Positions 25,002 through 33,201 of a stretch of 64,000 nt of DNA are shown here, in pieces. The number at the start of each line of letters is the position of its first letter. The stretch's first letter is position 1. The position numbers and the translations under genes are program-made. The notes beneath the pieces were generated by a model. It made no database searches, was not told where the DNA came from, and worked only from the letters and a program-made list of their open reading frames with translations. The stretch is from Candidatus Brevundimonas colombiensis (GTDB lineage Bacteria; Pseudomonadota; Alphaproteobacteria; Caulobacterales; Caulobacteraceae): positions 186,001-250,000 of the forward strand of contig CP119326.1 of assembly GCA_029202665.1 (NCBI GenBank), given 5' to 3'.

Positions 25002-26435
25002 TCAGCTGTCGGCCTGCCAGCCGCCGGCCAGGGCGCGGAACAGGGCGATCTGATAGGTCGTGACCAGGGCGTCGGACTGGGCCAGGGCCGCGTCGGCCGC
25101 AGCCTGGGTGCGCTCGGCGTCCAGCACCAGCAGGAAACTGTCGGCCCCGGCGTTGAAGCGCAGGCGCGACAGGTCGGCGGCGCGGGCCGCCTGGTCGCGC
25201 GCCTCGGTCAGGGCCGCACGGCGATCCAGCTCGTTGGCGTAGTTGCTGAGCGCCGTCTCCGTCTCCTGCAGGGCCGTCAGCACCGTCTGGTCGAAGGTGG
25301 CCAGGGCCGCGTCCGACCGGGCGCCGGCCGCCTTGATCTGGGCGCGGGCGGCGAAGACGTTGGGGAAGGACCAGCTGATCAGCGGACCGAAGCTGAAGCG
25401 GAAATTCTGGTCGTCGCCCAGATCGCCGGACTTCAGCGCGGTCGAGCCGTAGGAGCCGCCCAGGCTGATGCGGGGAAACAGGTTGGCGGTCGCCACGTTC
25501 ACGCGAGCCGCCGCACCGGCCAGTTCCGCCTCGGCCTGGCGCACGTCAGGCCGCCGCGCCAGAAGCGCCGCGCCGTCGCCGACCGGGATCGGCTGGGACA
25601 ATTGGGGCGGCCGCACGCAGGACGCCGCCGCCTGGCTGGCCTCGGCCGGGGTGCGGCCGATCAGGGTCGACAGACGGAACAGCGCCTCGTTGCGGGCGGC
25701 GCGCAGCGTCGGCAGGGTCGCCGCCGTCTGGGCCACGGCCGCGCGGGCGCTGGCCACGTTCAGCCCCGTGCCCGCCCCGCCGTCAAGCAGGGTCTGGGTC
25801 AGGCTGGCGGTGTTGCGTTGCAGTTCCAGCGTCCGTTCGGCCACCGCGATCTGGGCGTTGGCCGAGCACGCATCCGCATAGGCGCGGGCGGTCTCGGCCG
25901 CGACCGTCACCTGCACCGTGGCCAGGGCGGCCTCGGCGGCGCGTGTGTCGGCGCGGGCGGCGCGGATGGTCGATTCCACCCGCCCGAACAGATCGACCTC
26001 ATAGGCCGCCTGAACGCCGACGTCATAGGTGTCGACCTCGGGCGCCTTTTCGCCCGCCGGCAGGCCGGGAACGGTGGCGGCCGAGGCGCGGCTGCGCTGG
26101 GCCTGGGCGCTGGTGGTCGTGGTCGGGAAGCGGCCGATGCGCGCCTCCGACAGGGACGCCCGGACGGCGCGCAGATTGGCGAAGGCGGCCTCCAACTGGT
26201 TGTTCTCGGCGAACGCCTGCTGGATCAGGGCGTCCAGCGCAGGGTCATCGTACAGCCGCCACCAGTCGTCGCGCGCCTGAGCGGTCGAGACGGTGGGGTT
26301 GGCTGACCCGACGAAGGCGCCGGTTCCGGCCGTCGGCAGGTCCGCCGCCGGCGCCTTTGGCCCGACCGCGCAGGCGGCCAGCAGAGCGCTGGAGGCTGCG
26401 GCGGTCAGAAGGCTGAGGGTGTGTTTGCGGGTCAT
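25002..26435 (-). CDS. RND outer-membrane factor, OprM/NodT family lipoprotein
   Basis: A 477-residue outer-membrane channel. The lipobox LLAAC sets C22 as the lipidated residue. Two outer-membrane-efflux repeats follow, each a long helical hairpin (for example LEAAFANLRAVRASLSEARI and VNVATANLFPRISLGGSYG). It is the last gene of an adaptor-pump-channel operon and its ATG overlaps the pump stop (TGATG). It would form the trimeric exit duct. Confidence 0.93.
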   Translation of the reverse strand: MTRKHTLSLLTAAASSALLAACAVGPKAPAADLPTAGTGAFVGSANPTVSTAQARDDWWRLYDDPALDALIQQAFAENNQLEAAFANLRAVRASLSEARIGRFPTTTTSAQAQRSRASAATVPGLPAGEKAPEVDTYDVGVQAAYEVDLFGRVESTIRAARADTRAAEAALATVQVTVAAETARAYADACSANAQIAVAERTLELQRNTASLTQTLLDGGAGTGLNVASARAAVAQTAATLPTLRAARNEALFRLSTLIGRTPAEASQAAASCVRPPQLSQPIPVGDGAALLARRPDVRQAEAELAGAAARVNVATANLFPRISLGGSYGSTALKSGDLGDDQNFRFSFGPLISWSFPNVFAARAQIKAAGARSDAALATFDQTVLTALQETETALSNYANELDRRAALTEARDQAARAADLSRLRFNAGADSFLLVLDAERTQAAADAALAQSDALVTTYQIALFRALAGGWQADS

Positions 26436-29400
26436 CAGATGTCCCCTCCCCGGCCGGTCACGGGCGCAGGCGCGTTCGGATCGGTCAGGTCGCTGGTTTC
26501 GTCGTAACGCTCGACCCGATCAGGAGTCGAAGTCGGCGCGGGCTTTTTGCCTTGCGGCAGCTTCGAGGACAGCCAGCGGCTGACCACATAAAAGACCGGG
26601 GTGAAGATCAGACCAAAGAAGGTCACGCCCAGCATCCCCGAGAAGACGGAGGTGCCCAAGGACTGACGCATCTCCGCGCCCGGACCCGAGGCCAGCATCA
26701 GCGGCACGACGCCGAGGATGAAGGCGAAGGAGGTCATCAGGATCGGGCGCAGACGGGTCTTGGCGGCGGCGACCGCAGCCTCGAACCGGTTCATGCCCTG
26801 CTCTTCCTCGGCCTGTTTGGCGAACTCCACGATCAGGATGGCGTTCTTGGCCGCAAGGGCGATCAGCACCACCAGCCCGATCTGGACCAGGATGTTGTTG
26901 TCCAGGCCGCGCAGGTTCACCCCGATGATCGCGGCGAGCAGACACATGGGCACGATCAGGATGACCGCGAGCGGAAGCGTGAACGCCTCATACTGCGCCG
27001 CCAGCACCAGGAAGACGAACACCACCGCCATCAGGAAGATGACCGTCGCGCCCGAACCGGCCGCCTTCTGCTGATAGGCCAGGCCTGTCCATTCGTAGGA
27101 GAAACCCTGCGGCAGGGTCTGGGCGGCCATGCGCTCCATGACCTGCAGCGCCTGGCCGGACGACACGCCCGCCGCCGCATTGCCCTGAAGCTCGGCCGCC
27201 GGGAACAGGTTGTAGCGGACGATACGCGATGGTCCCGAGTCGTTCTTCAGATTGGCCACCGAACCGATCGGCACCATGGCTCCCGACGCGGACTTGGTCT
27301 TCAGATTGGCGATGTCGGCGATGTCGTCGCGCGCTTGCGGCTCCGCCTGCGCCGTCACCCGGAAGGTGCGGCCCAGCATGTTGAAGTCGTTGACGTAGGA
27401 CGAGCCCAGATAGACCCCCAGCGTGTCGAACACGGCGCCGGGCTGGACCCCCATCATCAGCGCCTTGTCGCGATCGACGTCGGCGGTGATGCGCGGCGAG
27501 GCGGTGTTGTAGGTCGAGAAGACCTGGCTCACCTCGGTCGGCGCCTGGGCGGCGGCGCCCATCATGGCGAACGTCGCGCCTTCCAGCGGACGATAGCCGG
27601 CGCCTTCACGATCCTGGATCATCATCGAGAAGCCGTTGCCGGTGCCCAGACCCTGAACCGCCGGGGGGGCGATGACGAAGATCTGCGCGTCCTCGATCTG
27701 ACCCGTGGCCTGGGTGATGGCCCCGGCCAGGGCGGTCGCGGCCTCCTGCTTGGTGCGGTGCTCGAACGGATCCAGACGCACGAAGATGGTGGCGGCGTTG
27801 GAGCCGAACGAGAAGCTGGAGCCGTCCAGGCCGGCGAAGGCCACGGTGCCGTTCACGCCTTCGGTGCCCCGGATGATCTTGGTGGCGCGTTCCATCACCG
27901 CCTGGGTGCGATCCAGAGACGCGCCGGCCGGCAGTTGGATGACGCCGATCAGGAAGCCCTGATCCTGTTCGGGGATGAAGCCCGAAGGCGTGTCCACCAG
28001 ACGCCAGGCGGTCAGGCCCAGCAGGCCGGCATAGACGATCAGCACCAGGCCGACCGTGCGCACCAGACGCGCGGTCAGGCGACCGTAGCGATCCGACAGC
28101 CAGTCAAAGCCCTCGTTGAACTTTCGCCCGGCCCAGCCGCCGTAATAGACGACCGCGCCCAGGACGCCCGGCTTGCGGATGTTTTCGTGATCCTTCTCGT
28201 GCGGCTTCAGCAGCAGGGCGGCCATGGCCGGCGACAGCGTCAGCGATACGAACAGCGAGATGACCGAGGCCGAGGCGATCACGACCGCGAACTGGCGGTA
28301 GAAGATGCCGGGGATGCCGGGCACGAACATGGTCGGCACGAACACCGAGATCAGCACCAGGCCGATGGCGATCAGGGCGCCGGAGACTTCCTGCATCGAG
28401 CGATAGGCGGCCTCTTTTGGCGTCAGGCCTTCGCTGATGGCCCGCTCCACATTTTCGACCACGACGATGGCGTCATCGACCACGATGCCGACCGCCAGAA
28501 CCAGGGCGAACAGGGACAGGGAGTTGATCGAATAGCCCAGCGCCAACTGCACCGCAAAGGTGCCGACCAAGGCGACCGGAATGGCGATGATCGGGATGAT
28601 GGCCGCGCGCCAGGTCTGAAGGAAGACCATGATGACGAGGACGACCAGGATGACGGCTTCGACCAGAGTGTGCTGAACCGACTCCACCGAGGCGGCGACG
28701 AATTCGGTCGGGTTGTAGGGCACGGAGAGGTTCATGCCGGCCGGCAGATCGGCCTTGACGGCCTCGACCTCGGCCAGGACGCGATCGGCGGTGCCCAGGG
28801 CGTTGGCGCCCGGCTGCTGCACGATGGCGATGCCGACGCCGCGCTGGCCGTCGAAGAAGCCGCGGATGCCGTAATCCTGGGCGCCCAGTTCGATCCGCGC
28901 CACGTCGCGCAGATAGGTGACGCGCCCCTGGGCGTCCGTCTTCAGGATGACCTTGGAGAATTCTTCGGGGTTGCTGAGACGGCCCTGAACCTGAACCGGC
29001 AGCTGGAACGAGGCGGCGCTGTTCGCGAAGGGCGGCTGGCCGATTGAGCCGGCCGCGGCCTGGACGTTCTGGGCGCGCAGGGCGGAAACGATCTCGGGGC
29101 CCGTCAGACCGCGCTCGGCCGCCTTTGCCGGGTCGATCCAGACGCGCATCGAATAGTTGCCGCCGCCGAACACCTGGACCGCGCCCACGCCCTCGATCCG
29201 CAGCAGGCGGTCCCGCAGCGTGGAGTTGGCGTAGTTGCCGACATAGTCGTTATCCAGCGTGCCGTCCGGCGACGTCAGGCCCAGGATCATCAGGAAGCCG
29301 CTTTCGGCCTTGTTGACGACCACGCCGGTCTGACGCACCGCCTCGGGCAAGCGCGGCTCGGCCAGGGCGACACGGTTCTGGACCAGCACCTGGGCGGCAT

Positions 29401-29707
29401 CGAGATCGGTGCCGGGCTGGAAGGTCACGGTGATCGCGACCGCCCCGTCCGAGGTGGACGAAGAGGTGACGTAGAGCATCTTTTCGACGCCGTTCACCTC
29501 CTGTTCGATGGGAGCCGCGACGGTCTCGGCCAGGGTCTCGGCCGAGGCGCCGGGATAGGCGGCGTTGATGGTGATCGTCGGAGGGGCGATCTCGGGATAC
29601 TGCGACAGAGGCAGCAATGGATAGGCGGCGACGCCGATGATCGAAATCACCACCGCGATCACGGCCGCGAAGATCGGCCGATCAATGAAGAAGCGGGAGA
29701 TGTTCAT
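26435..29707 (-). CDS. HAE1-family RND multidrug efflux pump, AcrB-like
   Basis: A 1090-residue inner-membrane pump with two sets of six helices and two large periplasmic loops. The N-terminus (MNISRFFIDRPIFAAVIAVV) is diagnostic. The proton relay is present: D411 and D412 in VVDDAIVVVENVER, and K954 in LAAKNAILIVEFA, which match AcrB D407, D408 and K940. It is the middle gene of the operon and should export hydrophobic drugs or bile-type compounds. Expression is probably held down by the divergent TetR protein. Confidence 0.96.
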   Translation of the reverse strand: MNISRFFIDRPIFAAVIAVVISIIGVAAYPLLPLSQYPEIAPPTITINAAYPGASAETLAETVAAPIEQEVNGVEKMLYVTSSSTSDGAVAITVTFQPGTDLDAAQVLVQNRVALAEPRLPEAVRQTGVVVNKAESGFLMILGLTSPDGTLDNDYVGNYANSTLRDRLLRIEGVGAVQVFGGGNYSMRVWIDPAKAAERGLTGPEIVSALRAQNVQAAAGSIGQPPFANSAASFQLPVQVQGRLSNPEEFSKVILKTDAQGRVTYLRDVARIELGAQDYGIRGFFDGQRGVGIAIVQQPGANALGTADRVLAEVEAVKADLPAGMNLSVPYNPTEFVAASVESVQHTLVEAVILVVLVIMVFLQTWRAAIIPIIAIPVALVGTFAVQLALGYSINSLSLFALVLAVGIVVDDAIVVVENVERAISEGLTPKEAAYRSMQEVSGALIAIGLVLISVFVPTMFVPGIPGIFYRQFAVVIASASVISLFVSLTLSPAMAALLLKPHEKDHENIRKPGVLGAVVYYGGWAGRKFNEGFDWLSDRYGRLTARLVRTVGLVLIVYAGLLGLTAWRLVDTPSGFIPEQDQGFLIGVIQLPAGASLDRTQAVMERATKIIRGTEGVNGTVAFAGLDGSSFSFGSNAATIFVRLDPFEHRTKQEAATALAGAITQATGQIEDAQIFVIAPPAVQGLGTGNGFSMMIQDREGAGYRPLEGATFAMMGAAAQAPTEVSQVFSTYNTASPRITADVDRDKALMMGVQPGAVFDTLGVYLGSSYVNDFNMLGRTFRVTAQAEPQARDDIADIANLKTKSASGAMVPIGSVANLKNDSGPSRIVRYNLFPAAELQGNAAAGVSSGQALQVMERMAAQTLPQGFSYEWTGLAYQQKAAGSGATVIFLMAVVFVFLVLAAQYEAFTLPLAVILIVPMCLLAAIIGVNLRGLDNNILVQIGLVVLIALAAKNAILIVEFAKQAEEEQGMNRFEAAVAAAKTRLRPILMTSFAFILGVVPLMLASGPGAEMRQSLGTSVFSGMLGVTFFGLIFTPVFYVVSRWLSSKLPQGKKPAPTSTPDRVERYDETSDLTDPNAPAPVTGRGGDI

Positions 29708-29710
29708 GGC

Positions 29711-30913
29711 TTAGCCGGCCGGCAGGCTGTTGGCGAAGGAGGCGCTGGACGCCGGGGCCGCCTGGGTGACGGGCGCCTGCGCGGCGTCGGCGGCGACGGG
29801 TTCGATCTTGCCGTTCTTGGGCGTGACCTTGGATCCCGGCTGGGCGGCGCGTTGCAGACCCGCGATGATGACGCGGTCGGTCGGGGCCAGGCCCGAACGG
29901 ACGACGCGCAGACCCTGGACGATGGGGCCCAGCTGGACCGCCTTGTTCGTCACGGTGCCGTCGGCGTTGACGACGGCGACAGTGCGGCGGGCCTGATCCG
30001 TGCCGATGGCCGAATCCGGCACCAGCAGGGCGTCATAGGCGCCGGCGCCGGCGACCTGGGCGCTGCCGAACATGCCGGGGCGCAGGAAGCCGTCGGCGTT
30101 GGGCAGGATGGCGCGCAGGCGGATCACGCCCGAGGCGGTGTCCACGGCGTTGTCCGAGAAGTCCATGCGGCCGGAATGCTTGTAGGTGCTCTCGTCCTGC
30201 AGGCGGACGTTGACGGTCGCGCCCTGATTGGCGCCGCCCTCACGCAGGTACTTCAGCAGGACCGCTTCCGACCCGTCGAAGACGAAGTGGATCGGCCCGC
30301 CCGAGATGATGGTGGTCAGGATGTCGCCGGCCGACGAACCGCCGGCGATGACATTGCCCGGATCGACGCGACGGTCGGACACGCGGCCCGACGTCGGCGC
30401 CGTGACGCGGGTGTAGTCCAGGTTCAGGCGCGCATTGCGGACCGCGGCGTTGGCGGCCGTCAGATTGGCCTGGGCCGCGTCGACGGCGGCCTTGTTGGCG
30501 TCATACTCGGCCTTGGACACCGCCTGGGACGCCAGCAGCGTCTCGCTCCGGGCCAGGTTGGCGCGGGCCAGGGTCAGTTGCGACTGCATCTGGGCGACCT
30601 GGGCCTGGGCCTGGGCCAGGGCGGCCTGGGCCGGCCGCGGATCCAGCGTGAACAGCAACTGGCCGCGCTGGACCATCTGGCCATCGCGGAAGTGCACCGC
30701 CTGGATATAGCCGCCGACGCGGGCGCGCACATCCACCGTCTCGACCGCCTCGAACCGGCCCGTGAACTCGTCCCAGTCGCGCACCTGCTGCTTCAGCGGC
30801 ACAGCCACCGTCACCGGGGGCGCGCCTTGCGCCGGAGCCTCCGCCTTTGGGGAACAACCATAAAGCGCACCCGTCACCATGACGGATACCGCCGCAATCT
30901 TCAGCACGCGCAT
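29711..30913 (-). CDS. RND periplasmic adaptor lipoprotein, AcrA-like
   Basis: A 400-residue membrane fusion protein. MRVLKIAAVSVMVTGALYGC is a lipoprotein signal with the lipidated Cys at 20. PRVGGYIQAVHFRDGQ-like and TAPTSGRVSDRRVDPGN segments form the split lipoyl domain around a helical hairpin. The start at 30913 was chosen because GGGAG precedes it by 10 bp; a more upstream ATG (30985) lies inside the operator region. It is the first gene of the operon, 3 bp before the pump gene. Confidence 0.93.
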   Translation of the reverse strand: MRVLKIAAVSVMVTGALYGCSPKAEAPAQGAPPVTVAVPLKQQVRDWDEFTGRFEAVETVDVRARVGGYIQAVHFRDGQMVQRGQLLFTLDPRPAQAALAQAQAQVAQMQSQLTLARANLARSETLLASQAVSKAEYDANKAAVDAAQANLTAANAAVRNARLNLDYTRVTAPTSGRVSDRRVDPGNVIAGGSSAGDILTTIISGGPIHFVFDGSEAVLLKYLREGGANQGATVNVRLQDESTYKHSGRMDFSDNAVDTASGVIRLRAILPNADGFLRPGMFGSAQVAGAGAYDALLVPDSAIGTDQARRTVAVVNADGTVTNKAVQLGPIVQGLRVVRSGLAPTDRVIIAGLQRAAQPGSKVTPKNGKIEPVAADAAQAPVTQAAPASSASFANSLPAG

Positions 30914-30980
30914 ATGCGCAATCTCCCTGTCGGAGCTAAATCCCAGTCGAGCGGACATCGGCCGATGGGGAGTCGGCCGT

Positions 30981-30996
30981 GTCAACGCGTGGTGAC
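30981..30996. promoter_or_regulatory. Imperfect second copy of the efflux operator
   Basis: GTCAACGCGTGGTGAC matches the perfect site at 31021-31036 in its outer bases (GTCAAC and TGAC). It lies 40 bp from that site, near the transcription start of the RND operon, so two regulator dimers could bind. Confidence 0.45.
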
Positions 30997-31025
30997 TTAA
31001 TGGTCAGGGCCGCGGCGCTTGTCAA
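30997..31025 (-). promoter_or_regulatory. Promoter of the RND efflux operon
   Basis: On the minus strand TTGACA (31025-31020) and CATTAA (31002-30997) are spaced by exactly 17 bp, close to the sigma-70 consensus. The -35 box is inside the large operator palindrome at 31019-31038, and the expected start point falls at the second operator copy. Confidence 0.65.
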
Positions 31026-31038
31026 CACGCGTTGACAA
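31019..31038. promoter_or_regulatory. Main TetR operator between the RND operon and its regulator
   Basis: TTGTCAAC-ACGC-GTTGACAA is an inverted repeat with perfect 8-base arms. It contains the TTGACA -35 boxes of both divergent promoters (minus 31025-31020, plus 31032-31037), so one bound TetR dimer would shut both. Confidence 0.7.
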
Positions 31039-31083
31039 AGCCATATGGGAGCTACGGTTATTGTTCTGTGGAGTGTCACACCC

Positions 31084-31653
31084 TTGTTATGTCCCGGCCC
31101 ACGCCCGAGAAACGCCGCCGCGACGCGCACGGCCATTCTCGATGCAGCGCGCGAAAGGTTCGCGGCCGAGAGCTATGACGACGTCGGGATGCGCGACATC
31201 GCCCGCGACGTGGGCGTGGACGCGGCGCTGATCAGTCGATACTTCGGCTCCAAGGACGATCTGTTCCTGGCCGCGCTGGACAGCTGCACCGACGGCAGCA
31301 CCCTGATGTCCGGCGAGAAGTCCGAGTTCGGCGCACGCGTGGCCAATGAGATCGTGTTCGAGCCCAACAAGGCCGAGAAGCTGAAGGGCATGTCGATCAT
31401 GCTGCGCTCCATCGGGTCGGCCAAGGCGGCGGAGATGGTTCAGACGACCTGTTCGCAACGCTTCTTCGGCCCGCTTGAGGACTGGTTGAGCGGACCCGAT
31501 GCGACGGTGCGCGCGCGGCTGTTGGCCGGGTTCATCATGGGCATGTCCGTCAGCCGCGAACTGGGCGGCGGCAGATTCAACATCGAACAGGCCCAGTGCG
31601 AGAAGATGCGCGACCGGCTGGCCCCCATCCTCCAGGCCCTGATCGACGGCTGA
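31084..31653 (+). CDS. TetR-family repressor of the RND operon
   Basis: A TetR regulator of about 189 residues. The HTH is TRTAILDAARERFAAESYDD, then VGMRDIARDVGVDAALISRYFGSKDD. The C-terminal domain is typical of AcrR-like proteins. The start is uncertain. A TTG at 31084 with GGAG 10 bp upstream is preferred, because an in-frame ATG at 31045 would lie upstream of the predicted transcription start. A different-frame ATG at 31089 (MSRPTPEK) would join this frame perfectly if one A of the AAA at about 31109-31111 were absent. The gene is divergent from the AcrAB-like operon and shares its operator. Confidence 0.88.
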   Translation: MLCPGPRPRNAAATRTAILDAARERFAAESYDDVGMRDIARDVGVDAALISRYFGSKDDLFLAALDSCTDGSTLMSGEKSEFGARVANEIVFEPNKAEKLKGMSIMLRSIGSAKAAEMVQTTCSQRFFGPLEDWLSGPDATVRARLLAGFIMGMSVSRELGGGRFNIEQAQCEKMRDRLAPILQALIDG

Positions 31654-31672
31654 CCCTATCGCGGAAACGAAG

Positions 31673-31702
31673 AAGGGCGCGGGGGTTTCCCCCCGCGCCC
31701 TT
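31673..31702. terminator. Bidirectional terminator between tetR and the sugar permease
   Basis: AAGGGCGCGGGGG-TTTC-CCCCCGCGCCCTT has a 13-bp stem (31673-31685 with 31690-31702). It lies 19 bp after the TetR stop and 22 bp after the permease stop on the other strand. Confidence 0.88.
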
Positions 31703-31724
31703 TGTCTTGTCCGGCGGCCGGCCC

Positions 31725-32999
31725 CTAGTGCGAGACGGTCGTCGTCACCTCGGCGCGCGCCTTGGTGCGGATACAGGCGATGGCGAAAATCGTCAGCCCC
31801 ACATAGCCCAGCATCGGCACGATGAAGGCCGGCTGCAGATTGCCCGCCGCGTCGGCGATGTGCGCCGCCACCTGCGGCAGCAGGGCGCCGCCGATGATGC
31901 CAAACACCAGCAGCCCCGACGTCGCCGAGGTCGGCGCGGTTGAACGCTCCAGCGTCAGGGTGAAGATGGTCGGGAACATGATGGAGTTGAACAGGCCGAT
32001 GGACAGGACGGCGTAGGCCGCCGTCGGTCCGCCCAGCTGGCTGACGGTCAGGCACAGGATGGCGGCCGCGACCGTGCAGAAGACCAGCACGACGCCAGGA
32101 CGCACCCTGGTCAGCACGGCCGAGCCGATGAAGCGCCCGACCATGGCGCCGCCCCAGTACAGGGCGACCATCTTGCCCGCCGTCTCGATGGGGGCGTTCA
32201 GGATTTCCGGGCTTTCCAGGAAGTTGGTCAGCATCCCGCCGATCGAGACCTCGGACCCGACGTAGAGGAAGATGGCCAGGGCGCCGAAGATCGCCCACGG
32301 CGACGACAGGGCCTTCAGCGGCGACACCGCGTCCGTGGTCGCAGGCGCGGCGGCGTTGATCTTCTTGCGCGCCGTGAAGATGAAGATGGCGACCAGGGCG
32401 AAGAAGGAGCCCATGCCCAGGAAGGCCATGTCGATGCTGCGCAGCGACTGGATGCGGGTGGCGGCGGTCACGACGGCGCCGGCGGCGAAGACGCCGCCGG
32501 TCAGGAGGACGTGCGATCCCAACCACGGCCCGACCGTGGTGCCCAGCGAGTTGAAGGCCTGCGACAGGTTCAGACGGCTGGACGCGCCCTTCCGGCTGCC
32601 CAGTTCGGCGACCAGAGGATTGGCGGCGACCTGCAACAGGGTGACGCCCGAGGCGATGACGAACAGGGCGATCAGCACGCCTGGATACCAGTCGGCGGCG
32701 GTCGCGGCCGGCACGATCAGGCAGCCGGCGACCATGACGATCAGGGCGCCGATGATCGATCGGCTGTAGCCCAGCTTGCTCAACACGGACGCGGCCGGCA
32801 GCGACATCAGCCCATAGGCGATGAACCAGGCGAAGGTCGTCAGGAAGGCTTCGGCGTTGTTCAGGTCGAACACCCGTTTCACCGCCGCGATCAACGGGTC
32901 GATCAGCGATGTGGCGAAGCCCCAGGCGAAGAACAGGGTGGTGACATAGGCGAAGGCCAGGCCCGCGCCCTGGCGTTTTCCGGCGTCCGGAACGGTCAT
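31725..32999 (-). CDS. FHS-family sugar/H+ symporter (GluP/FucP/NagP-like)
   Basis: A 424-residue, 12-helix MFS permease. The start, FAYVTTLFFAWGFATSLIDPL, and the segment LQVAANPLVAELGSRKGASSRLNL (helix 5 region) are characteristic of the fucose/glucose/N-acetylglucosamine FHS group. It lies beside a glucan-degrading locus, so uptake of glucose released in the periplasm is the best guess. The gap 33000-33201 in front of it holds its promoter and the terminator of the TonB receptor. GGGGGA precedes the ATG. Confidence 0.88.
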   Translation of the reverse strand: MTVPDAGKRQGAGLAFAYVTTLFFAWGFATSLIDPLIAAVKRVFDLNNAEAFLTTFAWFIAYGLMSLPAASVLSKLGYSRSIIGALIVMVAGCLIVPAATAADWYPGVLIALFVIASGVTLLQVAANPLVAELGSRKGASSRLNLSQAFNSLGTTVGPWLGSHVLLTGGVFAAGAVVTAATRIQSLRSIDMAFLGMGSFFALVAIFIFTARKKINAAAPATTDAVSPLKALSSPWAIFGALAIFLYVGSEVSIGGMLTNFLESPEILNAPIETAGKMVALYWGGAMVGRFIGSAVLTRVRPGVVLVFCTVAAAILCLTVSQLGGPTAAYAVLSIGLFNSIMFPTIFTLTLERSTAPTSATSGLLVFGIIGGALLPQVAAHIADAAGNLQPAFIVPMLGYVGLTIFAIACIRTKARAEVTTTVSH

Positions 33000-33153
33000 T
33001 GGATAGAATCCCCCAGTGAAACAAGACGGCCGCGCTGGTTCGCGCGGTTCTCCTCGCCTGCTGGTTCCGACATCGGACGGCGGGCGTCCAGTGGAAAAGC
33101 GGACGCTGTAACGAAACTTGCCCTCTGACCGGTCGGACGGCGGACAAAGAAAA

Positions 33154-33179
33154 GGGCCGCCTCGCGAACGCGGCGGCCC
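33154..33179 (-). terminator. Terminator of the maltodextrin TonB receptor gene
   Basis: GGGCCGCC (33154-33161) pairs with GGCGGCCC (33172-33179). On the minus strand it is followed by TTTTCTTTG, 23 bp after the receptor stop. Confidence 0.8.
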
Positions 33180-33201
33180 AGTTGCTCGGAGAGAAGGGGG
33201 A

